Assembly: GCA_014803815.1 (NCBI GenBank) | Contig: JAAVAY010000038.1 | Coordinates: 1 to 6,387, forward strand | Reading direction: 5' to 3' | From: Allobaculum sp. | GTDB taxonomy: Bacteria; Bacillota_I; Bacilli_A; Erysipelotrichales; Erysipelotrichaceae | DNA: 6,387 nucleotides | Shown: piece after piece, positions 1 through 5,824 of the stretch | Position numbering within the stretch: position 1 is the stretch's first letter | Layout of the letters: every line of letters starts with the position of its first letter | The notes under the pieces: generated by a model | Told to the model about the DNA's origin: nothing | Seen by the model: the letters and a program-made list of their open reading frames with translations, nothing else | The model's database searches: none | Translations under genes and position numbers: made by a program

Positions 1-1402
1 CTTGAATTAAAAATTCGGCTTTAAGTCGTTCAAATTTGGATCTCTGGTATTGTTCCTGATTAAAGAAAGTACTCAAAACGGTTAAAAGGGCTTGATGGAG
101 CTGGAAATCTTGATGAGGTTTCTCCAATTCGATTTCTAGCCAAGCAAAGATTTCCCCCTCAAGAGAAGAATTTACCTGGTTAAGAATAGTCGAAAGCCAA
201 TTCACTACTTCTAGTGTAATTTCTTGGTTTAAAACGAGGTGAGCTTCTTCAAAGGCTGAAACGGCATAGGAAACCAAAGAAAAAGCCATTTCGATTTGGT
301 TATGATCCAATAACAATTCCACCTTCTCTTTTAAATAGGTATAAGATGGATCCACCACAAGAGAAAGATGCTCTTGGGAGTGCTGTTTGGTTTCATAAAT
401 CGCCTCATCAAGCCAAGCACAATACAGAGTTAATAAATCGTCTGGAAGGCTCTCTAAAAGCTCAAGTTCTAAGCGTAACCGAAAATCCAAATGGTTTAGA
501 GCTTCTTTTAAAACTAGCTCTTCTAATTCTTTATGGGATAAGGAAGCAATCAATCCTTGAAAACCCATTTTAGACTTAGAAACGGCGGGATCTTCCTTGC
601 TCTTAGGAGCTTGTTGTTTTGGAAGCTTCTGTAAGGAATCTGAAGAAGTTACTACAAAAGGGGATTTCTTTTCTTGGCCTTTAGTGGATCCAATTGGCTG
701 AGAAAAGGGATAGGCCTTTCTTTGGGCTATAGGCGAATAAGTTAAATGCGCCATTCCCTCATTGAGATCGTCTAGATCTTGAGAAGAGATATGCAAAGGA
801 GAATTTTCTTTGGCTGCTTCTTGGCTTGAAGAAAGTCGACTAATATCGTTTAGGCTTTTTCTTTCTGGGGAGAAAATCTTTTCCTGCTTGTGTTGCAAGT
901 GAGAAGTCAAAGGATTTTCGGCGAAAGAGGAAGAATGAGATGCGGATCCTTTTCCTCTTAAATATTGAATGGCTTTCTCTAACTCATGAACTTCTTGAGA
1001 ATAAAGAGCGCTATTTTTTAACGGGCTTTTTGGCTCGTGAATAGAGCTCAAAAAAGGAGATTGAGGGGAAGCATTTTTTTCTAGCTGAGAATTAAATGAA
1101 GGCCTATCAGGGGCTAATTTGGATAAAGAGGAGTCGGAAAGTTGGTTTTCTAAGCCAAACAAAAACGCAGCTTCATGGAGGCAAAGATTTCCAGATTGTC
1201 CTAAACGGCAAGAACAGTGAATAGATTTGATTTCATTGCCTTCTAATTCAGCACGTACAAAATAATGACTCGATTTAGCAGGATCCGCGATAAACCCTTC
1301 ATAAAAATCCCCACGAATTTGAATGGGGCCACAATATTGGTGGTAAAAGAGGGAATATCCCTCTTTTAAGATTGTTGGATTAAAACTTTGTTTCCAATCC
1401 AT
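1..1402 (-). CDS. SWIM zinc-finger family protein, N-terminal 467 residues (cut by left window edge)
   Basis: The frame is open without a stop from an ATG at 1402-1400 to the window edge, giving 467 complete codons. Residues about 60-83 carry a SWIM zinc-finger signature: C63-x-C65, eight residues, then C74-x-H76, followed by a hydrophobic helix (AAFLFG). SWIM domains bind zinc and are thought to mediate DNA or protein contacts. They occur in stand-alone proteins (COG4715 type) and at the N-terminus of some SNF2-type helicases. Residues about 86-275 form a long Ser/Pro/Gln/Lys-rich, probably disordered linker. From about 280 to the edge the protein is predicted helical and leucine/glutamate-rich, which looks to me like the COG4715 helical region. 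No helicase motif is visible, but the C-terminus is missing, so a SNF2 fusion cannot be excluded. The start is supported by AAGGAG eleven bases upstream, a slightly long spacing. The exact function is unknown. Confidence 0.8.
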   Translation of the reverse strand, partial: MDWKQSFNPTILKEGYSLFYHQYCGPIQIRGDFYEGFIADPAKSSHYFVRAELEGNEIKSIHCSCRLGQSGNLCLHEAAFLFGLENQLSDSSLSKLAPDRPSFNSQLEKNASPQSPFLSSIHEPKSPLKNSALYSQEVHELEKAIQYLRGKGSASHSSSFAENPLTSHLQHKQEKIFSPERKSLNDISRLSSSQEAAKENSPLHISSQDLDDLNEGMAHLTYSPIAQRKAYPFSQPIGSTKGQEKKSPFVVTSSDSLQKLPKQQAPKSKEDPAVSKSKMGFQGLIASLSHKELEELVLKEALNHLDFRLRLELELLESLPDDLLTLYCAWLDEAIYETKQHSQEHLSLVVDPSYTYLKEKVELLLDHNQIEMAFSLVSYAVSAFEEAHLVLNQEITLEVVNWLSTILNQVNSSLEGEIFAWLEIELEKPHQDFQLHQALLTVLSTFFNQEQYQRSKFERLKAEFLIQ

Positions 1403-1413
1403 AATGGTTATTG

Positions 1414-1419
1414 CTCCTT
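1414..1419 (-). promoter_or_regulatory. Ribosome binding site of the SWIM gene
   Basis: On the minus strand this reads AAGGAG, with eleven bases between it and the ATG at 1402. It is the only good Shine-Dalgarno match nearby and supports the chosen start. The spacing is longer than the usual five to nine bases. Confidence 0.6.
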
Positions 1420-1428
1420 TTTAACTAA

Positions 1429-1434
1429 ACTATA
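1429..1434 (-). promoter_or_regulatory. Possible -10 box (TATAGT) before the SWIM gene
   Basis: TATAGT matches the sigma-A -10 consensus at five of six bases and would give a leader of about 20 bases. I find no good -35 box 16-18 bases upstream and no extended -10 TG. It could be a weak or regulated promoter, or a chance match in AT-rich DNA. The gene could equally be read through from the galactosidase. Confidence 0.25.
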
Positions 1435-1454
1435 AGGAAATACTGAAACGAATG

Positions 1455-1475
1455 CGTAGGGTCTTTCCCCTAACG
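1455..1475. repeat. Short inverted repeat between the galactosidase and SWIM genes
   Basis: TAGGG (1457-1461) pairs with CCCTA (1468-1472) across a six-base loop. The stem is extended by CG/CG outer pairs with a one-base bulge at 1473. On the minus strand it is not followed by a run of T, so it is not a classical terminator for the galactosidase. On the plus strand a loose T-rich stretch follows, but no plus-strand gene ends here. A second, AT-only hairpin (CTTTTA/TAAAAG, 1482-1499) lies beside it. It could be an operator, an RNA processing site, or chance. Confidence 0.35.
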
Positions 1476-1526
1476 TTATTCCTTTTATGATTCTAAAAGA
1501 CCATGTAGGAATGGGAATTTCACTTT

Positions 1527-3722
1527 TTAAATTTTACTGAAGATCTCTTCATAAGCGATGTCGGTTCCTTGAGGAAGATCCAACAAAATACCACCATGCA
1601 TTAAAGTCAAGGCTGAGAAAACTTTTTGATCGGACTGACGACGATAGAAAGCGCTTGGGTCTAGATCTTGAAGGATAATTCTTGGTCGTTTTTCATTTGG
1701 TTTGGTTTCAAATCGAACGCCTTGAACCAATATCGTCTCTCGCTTCGAATCCGCAATTTGCCAAGCCACTAAACCTGTAGTGGGAGGGCTTAAACGAAAA
1801 TAGTCCCCTTTCAAAATCAAATCCTGTCTTGTTTGAAAACGGATGATCTGCTTTATGATTTCTTCTTTTTCGGTTGGAGAGAGTTGGGTGATATCCAGCT
1901 CATAACCGAAGCTACCTGGAGTAGCGACCACTTCTCGAGTTTTCAAAGGTGTATTTCGTCCTGTTTGATGATTGGGAATGGCTGAAACGTGACTTCCCAT
2001 AGTACTGAGAGGATAGAAAAAGCTGGTTCCATATTGAATAAACGTTCGACAATGCGCATCCGTATTATCCGAGCACCAGATTTGAGGGAAGTAGTAGAGC
2101 ATAGCTGGATCAAAACGCCCCCCTCCACCAGCACACCCTTCAAAGAGAACATGAGGAAATTTTCGAGTTAATCGTTTGGATAGTTCATACACCCCAAGAA
2201 TATAGCGATGTGCGACTTCTCCTTGTTGATCACTTGACCAGGCTTGGGAATAACAATCGGAAATGGAGCGGTTCATATCCCATTTAATGTAGTCGATATC
2301 GTTGTCTTCAATAATTTGACTGATCTGTCTTTCAAGATAGTCCACTACATTAGGATTGGAAAGATCCAATACAAGTTGAGAGCGACTGGTGGTGGGAAAA
2401 CGATGAGGAGCTTGTAATACCCACTGTGGATGCGTTCGATACAAGTTAGACTCAATAGAAATCATCTCTGGTTCGATCCAGAGGCCAAATTGTAAGCCTA
2501 GTTTATGAATGGAATGACTGAGATTGGCTAAAGACATTCCAAGCTTTTCTTCATTGGCCACCCAATCCCCTAATGAGGTCGTATCATCGTTGCGTTTTCC
2601 AAACCATCCATCATCTAAAACAAACAGTTCAATGCCAAGTTCTTTGGCCTCTTTAGCAAGATGAAGAAGAGTTTGGCCATCAAAGTTAAAGTAAGTGGCT
2701 TCCCAATTATTAAGGAGAATGGGACGTTTTTTTTCTACAAAATTTTGAGGAAGAATATGATGACGAAATAAATCATGAAATTGATGGGTAAGCTTAGTGA
2801 GTCCTGTATTGGAAAAAGACAACAACACTTCAGGAGCTTCAAAGGTTTCATCCGCTTCTAAACTCCAAGAAAAGCGGTCTAATCCCATCACCAAACGAAT
2901 TTGATCGAGTTGGTCTTTTTGGACTTCAATTTGAAAATTCCCTGAATACATTAAGGCAGCTCCATAAGCTTCTCCTTGAGTTTCTGTAGTATAAGAGGGA
3001 GCCAAAATGATCGTAGGATTGTGTTGATGCGAACTGTGACCTCTTGTGGATTCGATGCGGAAGGTGTGATGCCCTAGTGGAACGCGCTCAAAAAGACGCT
3101 CCATCGCATGGCGCCCATGGAAATGGAGAAGATCGAAATCTCCATAAGGGAAATCCAAAGCTACCGAACAGACACGTTTTAAAATCACTGATTGCAACCC
3201 GTGGTTGATGATTTTGAGTGCCCGTGTAATGACATTGATTTCAGGAAAGACTCCATAGAGTAAGATTACTTCAAGATGCTGGAGCGAATCTTCGAGATGG
3301 ATTTCAAGCGTTTGAACTTCATCGGTTAAAGATGAATTCAAATCTTTGGAATCTTGGACAAAGGCAGTAGGGAGAGTTTGAAAAGTATATTTGCCCGAAT
3401 AAAGCCGATAGTCTTTATAGCGTAAATCCAAAATAGTGGAGCCGTTTTGAAATTGGACTTCTATAGCTGATAATCGAAAATCACTTATAAAACTAGGATA
3501 CTCTAAGGGACGATCGTTTAAAGAATATAAGCGATTGTCAAGGCTTTCCCAAAGATTTCCAGAAAAACCAATTTCTGGATAATCTTCTAAATAGGACATA
3601 TCCATATCGGTTTTAGGACCATACCAGGTGTGATTCAAGATGCCAAAGGCATCCACTTTCATTTGATACAACGAATCTTTCGTATACAAAGAAAATATGT
3701 GATTCTGAACAACGATAGCCAT
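1527..3722 (-). CDS. Alpha-galactosidase, glycoside hydrolase family 36, complete
   Basis: This 731-residue enzyme hydrolyses terminal alpha-1,6-galactose from melibiose, raffinose and stachyose. Its length is typical of GH36 subgroup I enzymes, which are usually tetramers. The family layout is an N-terminal beta-sandwich (about 1-325), a TIM barrel (about 330-640) and a C-terminal beta domain (about 645-731). Visible active-site motifs are DDGWFG (370-375, galactose binding), LWIEPEM (414-420), KWDMNR (480-485) with the nucleophile Asp482, EGCAGGGGRFD (528-538) and CSDNTDA (550-556) with the likely acid/base Asp552. The 70-residue gap between the two catalytic Asp matches the family as I recall it. 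There is no signal peptide, so it is cytoplasmic and needs an importer, which is not in this window. The start fits the family's usual N-terminus, although the ribosome binding site is weak (purine-rich AAGAGA). A terminator lies upstream, so it is probably its own transcription unit. Confidence 0.96.
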   Translation of the reverse strand: MAIVVQNHIFSLYTKDSLYQMKVDAFGILNHTWYGPKTDMDMSYLEDYPEIGFSGNLWESLDNRLYSLNDRPLEYPSFISDFRLSAIEVQFQNGSTILDLRYKDYRLYSGKYTFQTLPTAFVQDSKDLNSSLTDEVQTLEIHLEDSLQHLEVILLYGVFPEINVITRALKIINHGLQSVILKRVCSVALDFPYGDFDLLHFHGRHAMERLFERVPLGHHTFRIESTRGHSSHQHNPTIILAPSYTTETQGEAYGAALMYSGNFQIEVQKDQLDQIRLVMGLDRFSWSLEADETFEAPEVLLSFSNTGLTKLTHQFHDLFRHHILPQNFVEKKRPILLNNWEATYFNFDGQTLLHLAKEAKELGIELFVLDDGWFGKRNDDTTSLGDWVANEEKLGMSLANLSHSIHKLGLQFGLWIEPEMISIESNLYRTHPQWVLQAPHRFPTTSRSQLVLDLSNPNVVDYLERQISQIIEDNDIDYIKWDMNRSISDCYSQAWSSDQQGEVAHRYILGVYELSKRLTRKFPHVLFEGCAGGGGRFDPAMLYYFPQIWCSDNTDAHCRTFIQYGTSFFYPLSTMGSHVSAIPNHQTGRNTPLKTREVVATPGSFGYELDITQLSPTEKEEIIKQIIRFQTRQDLILKGDYFRLSPPTTGLVAWQIADSKRETILVQGVRFETKPNEKRPRIILQDLDPSAFYRRQSDQKVFSALTLMHGGILLDLPQGTDIAYEEIFSKI

Positions 3723-3789
3723 ACTGTATCTCTTTTCTTTCTCTTTCTAAGATTAGCGCGTTTTCGATCTTCTTTGGTTTACTTTAGAT

Positions 3790-3822
3790 AAAAAAAGGCC
3801 TCCTTTAAAAAGGAAGCTAGCC
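3790..3822 (-). terminator. Intrinsic terminator of the MATE transporter gene
   Basis: Nine bases after the transporter stop codon, the minus strand forms a hairpin, CTTCCTT / AAGGAGG (one G-U pair) with a four-base loop. Outer GG/CC pairs add to it across a small CTAG bulge. A run of seven T follows (3790-3796). This is a textbook Rho-independent terminator. It separates the transporter from the galactosidase. Confidence 0.8.
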
Positions 3823-3830
3823 CTAAAGGC

Positions 3831-5210
3831 TTATTCTTGAAAACTTACGCTTTTCGATTCCAAGGGAATGACTTGGGTTTGAATGATATGGCGCAAGAAG
3901 AAAAGCGATAAAACCACAACGATGATTTCCGCTAAGGGAAAAGACCACCACACCCATTCTAGTTGACCGCTTTGGGCAAATAACCAAGCAAGTGGGATTA
4001 AGGCGACGAGTTGACGAATGAGGGACATCCACATTGACAACATCCCATGCCCAAGAGCTTGGAAAAAAGCACTTGTAACCACAGTAAAGCCAGCCAATAA
4101 AAAGGACCAAGAAATCGTTTTTAAAGCGGGCAAGCCAATAGCTAACATCTTTTCGCTTGGATTAAAAAGACCAAGTAGCCAAGAAGTTCCAAACTGAAAC
4201 ATCAAAAAGCCTAAAGTCATCAAAAGAGTTGCGATAACAATTCCTGATTTATACACTCCTAAAATTCGTTTGGGTTTACTTGCTCCATAGTTAAAGGCTG
4301 CAATGGGCACTAAACCATTATTAAGCCCAAATACGGGCATAAAAATAAAGCTTTGCAGTTTAAAATACACCCCAAAGACCGCGGTAGCCGTTGTGGAGAA
4401 GGTGATCAAGATGAGGTTCATCGTATAGGTCATGATGGATCCAATAGCTTGCATAATAATGGAAGGTAAGCCTACGGAATAAATTTGATGAACCACAAAC
4501 CAATCCCAATGAAATCCCTTATAAGAAATTTGGATGTCAGAATTGTGTTTTAAATTTAAATATAAGCCACAAAGAGCTCCACACCACTGTCCAATGACGG
4601 TTGCAATCGCTGCTCCTGCCACGCCAAGGGCTGGAAAACCATAATAGCCAAAGATCATGATGGGATCGAGGATGATGTTAACAATAGCTCCAATCATTTG
4701 CGTCACCATCGTCAAGCCAGTGCGGCCAGTCGCCGTGAGTAGTTTTTCACACATACAGGAAATGAATACTCCCGTACAAAAAAGAGAAATAATACTTAAG
4801 TATTCTTCGCCATAATTTATAATTTCACTTACATTGGTTTGCGCTGCAAAGAATATGTAGGAAATAGAGACTCCAACAATCGTAAACACGAAGGCGGAAA
4901 GAAAGGCTAGAAGCAAGGCGTGGTTGGCACAACTTTTCACTAAATTTTGTTCTCCTGCTCCTAACCATCGGGACAACATCGAATTGACCCCTACGCCCGT
5001 TCCGACCGCTACCGCAATGATGAGGTTTTGCCAAGGAAAGGCAAGGGATACGGCTGTAAGCGCTTCTTCACTGATTTGAGCTACGAATTGGGAGTCCACA
5101 ATATTATAGAGAGCTTGCACAAGCATACTGATCATCATAGGAATGGACATGGTGATCAAAAGCGAGGTAACAGGATGCGTCCCCATTTTGTTTTCTTTGA
5201 CATCAGACAT
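3831..5210 (-). CDS. MATE-family multidrug/toxic compound efflux transporter
   Basis: This 459-residue membrane protein has about twelve hydrophobic segments in two six-helix lobes, with the usual MATE length of 440-460 residues. Family-like sequences include YNIVDSQFVAQI (35-46) in helix 1 and its following loop, NIILDPIMIFG (178-188), GVAGAAIATVIGQ (196-208), NNGLVPIAAFNYGA (297-310) at the start of the second lobe, and AFFQALG (381-387). MATE proteins export drugs, dyes or metabolites in exchange for Na+ or H+; the substrate cannot be read from the sequence. The N-terminus is short and cytoplasmic (MSDVKENKMG), and the C-terminal tail is polar. The chosen ATG is the natural start, but the strong AGGAGG upstream is unusually far away (17 bases), with an A-rich stretch between. 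A terminator follows the gene. A likely promoter with an inverted repeat precedes it, which suggests repressor control. Confidence 0.95.
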   Translation of the reverse strand: MSDVKENKMGTHPVTSLLITMSIPMMISMLVQALYNIVDSQFVAQISEEALTAVSLAFPWQNLIIAVAVGTGVGVNSMLSRWLGAGEQNLVKSCANHALLLAFLSAFVFTIVGVSISYIFFAAQTNVSEIINYGEEYLSIISLFCTGVFISCMCEKLLTATGRTGLTMVTQMIGAIVNIILDPIMIFGYYGFPALGVAGAAIATVIGQWCGALCGLYLNLKHNSDIQISYKGFHWDWFVVHQIYSVGLPSIIMQAIGSIMTYTMNLILITFSTTATAVFGVYFKLQSFIFMPVFGLNNGLVPIAAFNYGASKPKRILGVYKSGIVIATLLMTLGFLMFQFGTSWLLGLFNPSEKMLAIGLPALKTISWSFLLAGFTVVTSAFFQALGHGMLSMWMSLIRQLVALIPLAWLFAQSGQLEWVWWSFPLAEIIVVVLSLFFLRHIIQTQVIPLESKSVSFQE

Positions 5211-5227
5211 AATTTCTTTTTTTTAAA

Positions 5228-5233
5228 CCTCCT
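5228..5233 (-). promoter_or_regulatory. Ribosome binding site of the MATE gene, unusually distant from the ATG
   Basis: The minus strand reads AGGAGG, a perfect Shine-Dalgarno core, but 17 bases separate it from the ATG at 5210. The intervening bases are A/T only apart from one G and contain no ATG, GTG or TTG that would give a better-spaced start. The only in-frame alternative is an ATT directly before the ATG. Either translation is inefficient or structured, or the A-rich tract has expanded. Confidence 0.6.
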
Positions 5234-5241
5234 AAAAATTT

Positions 5242-5273
5242 TCATGACAAAATAAAGTTTTAAAAAGTCATGA
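5242..5273. repeat. Inverted repeat, operator candidate at the MATE promoter
   Basis: TCATGAC (5242-5248) and GTCATGA (5267-5273) are perfect inverted copies separated by 18 bases. Each contains the palindrome TCATGA, so two identical palindromes lie 26 bases apart, about two and a half DNA turns. The pair brackets the proposed -10 box. The placement fits a dimeric repressor site, but no regulator gene is in the window. As RNA the arms could also form a seven-pair stem just upstream of the ribosome binding site. Confidence 0.5.
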
Positions 5274-5279
5274 CTCCAA
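5251..5279 (-). promoter_or_regulatory. Probable promoter of the MATE gene
   Basis: On the minus strand TTGGAG (5279-5274) is followed by a 17-base spacer and TTTATT (5256-5251). The matches to the -35 and -10 consensus are three and four of six, so it is weak by sequence. The spacing is ideal, and the position just after a terminator and just before the AGGAGG site is logical. The start point would be near 5244, giving a leader of about 34 bases. Confidence 0.4.
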
Positions 5280-5291
5280 TAAAAGATGAAT

Positions 5292-5315
5292 AAAAAAGGA
5301 AGTGAAATACTTCCT
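5292..5315 (-). terminator. Intrinsic terminator upstream of the MATE promoter
   Basis: The minus strand forms AGGAAGT / ACTTCCT, a seven-pair perfect stem with a five-base loop, followed directly by a run of T (5297-5292). It lies about 80 bases before the MATE start codon and does not follow any recognised gene. It therefore ends an unannotated transcript or acts as an attenuator in a longer MATE leader. Confidence 0.65.
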
Positions 5316-5457
5316 AAAATCGAGTGTCTCGTGCCAAGATTTATTTATGGGCTCACTTTCCTTCCTTTTTTCGATTTATTCGAGGAGGCTTTTCTCTAAG
5401 ACAGAAAAGCGTTAAGGCTCCTGAAAATGGAAAAAAGAAAAGAAATCGACAAAGGAT

Positions 5458-5477
5458 AAAAAAGGTCTTGAAGACCT
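5458..5477 (-). terminator. Second intrinsic terminator in the gene-free stretch
   Basis: The minus strand reads AGGTCTTCAAGACCT, a compact six-pair hairpin with a three-base loop, followed by T to 5458 (six in a row counting the last stem base). It is about 250 bases downstream of the reductase terminator and follows no recognised gene. It may end a short RNA that starts somewhere between 5500 and 5700. Confidence 0.6.
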
Positions 5478-5483
5478 GTTTCC

Positions 5484-5510
5484 TTGATCAGATACCCGAT
5501 TTGATAAAAT
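5484..5510 (+). promoter_or_regulatory. Possible plus-strand promoter with extended -10
   Basis: On the plus strand TTGATC (5484-5489) is followed by a 15-base spacer and TAAAAT (5505-5510, five of six). An upstream TG at 5502-5503 forms an extended -10. The -35 spacing is short. No plus-strand gene follows, so it would drive only an untranslated or antisense RNA. It may be a chance match. Confidence 0.25.
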
Positions 5511-5615
5511 CCTAACAACAATTAAATTTTTCAAAAAGGAATTTTGAGAAAATTCGTTTTTTTCTGGATTGAACGAAGGGATTAGGCTCCTTTTTCGTTT
5601 AATCTCTTCCATAAA

Positions 5616-5644
5616 TTCTAATCTAAGATAACTTTCTAATCTAA
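5616..5644. repeat. 11-base direct repeat, 18-base period
   Basis: TTCTAATCTAA occurs at 5616-5626 and again, identical, at 5634-5644. The 18-base period puts both copies on nearly the same side of the helix only if the DNA is distorted. Direct repeats of this kind can bind regulators, but the sequence is A/T-rich and no nearby gene start needs it. Confidence 0.5.
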
Positions 5645-5712
5645 TTTAGTTTTATTTAAGCGATTTTCTTTCTTTCAGGAATTCCTTGTCCCCATTCTGA
5701 TTTCTAGCCATG

Positions 5713-5742
5713 AAAAAAGAAGCAAAGTAAGACTTTGCTTCT
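5713..5742 (-). terminator. Intrinsic terminator of the aldo/keto reductase gene
   Basis: AGAAGCAAAG (5718-5727) and CTTTGCTTCT (5733-5742) form a perfect ten-pair stem with a five-base loop. On the minus strand a run of T follows (5718-5713). It lies 82 bases after the reductase stop codon and is the strongest terminator in the window. Confidence 0.85.
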
Positions 5743-5751
5743 AATGGAATG

Positions 5752-5777
5752 AATCGTTATGTATTCAAACGATTTTT
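5752..5777 (+). terminator. Weak hairpin with plus-strand T tail downstream of the reductase
   Basis: AATCGTT (5752-5758) and AACGATT (5768-5774) form a seven-pair, AT-rich stem with a nine-base loop. On the plus strand it runs into TTTTT (5773-5777). It could stop plus-strand transcripts heading into the reductase gene. With only two G-C pairs it is a marginal terminator. Confidence 0.25.
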
Positions 5778-5824
5778 GTCTCCATCTCTTACCCCAAGAT
5801 CAACCCATCGAATTGGAAGAGACT

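Larger units (their letters stand above)
5316..5712. other. Gene-free stretch with possible untranslated transcripts
   Basis: I see no protein gene I can support here. The short open frames on either strand (63-66 codons) lack good ribosome binding sites and read like lysine/phenylalanine-rich noise from AT-rich DNA. The stretch does hold a second minus-strand terminator (5458-5477) and an 11-base direct repeat (5616-5644). It also holds an inverted repeat AACGAA/TTCGTT (5572-5577 and 5594-5599) and a possible plus-strand extended -10 promoter (5484-5510). On the minus strand, AGGAG and CTCCT flank a CTTTTC/GAAAAG hairpin at roughly 5386-5423. No tRNA, T-box or riboswitch consensus that I know fits. 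Confidence 0.5.

Noticed and set aside
346..573. Plus-strand open frame of 75 codons
   Set aside because: It lies entirely inside the SWIM gene on the opposite strand, has no good ribosome binding site and resembles no family.
3744..3760. Possible catabolite-response (cre) site before the galactosidase, centred on AAAACGCGC
   Set aside because: It has three mismatches to the CcpA consensus, including conserved positions, so it is too weak to call.
3823..4110. Minus-strand 95-codon frame overlapping the 3' end of the MATE gene
   Set aside because: It is a shadow in another frame of a clear MATE gene, with no family resemblance.
5316..5336. T-box-like string GGCACGAGACACTCG ahead of a terminator on the minus strand
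   Set aside because: The diagnostic GGGTGGNACC core is missing and I see no Stem I or specifier loop upstream, so the likeness is probably superficial.
5324..5515. Plus-strand 63-codon frame in the gap
   Set aside because: It has no convincing ribosome binding site, a lysine/arginine/phenylalanine-rich composition, and runs through the minus-strand terminator hairpin at 5458-5477.
5412..5612. Minus-strand 66-codon frame in the gap
   Set aside because: There is no Shine-Dalgarno before its ATG, and the frame runs through the terminator at 5458-5477. The composition looks like translated AT-rich spacer.
5677..5686. Ten-base palindrome AGGAATTCCT
   Set aside because: It is too short and isolated to assign a role, and such palindromes occur by chance.
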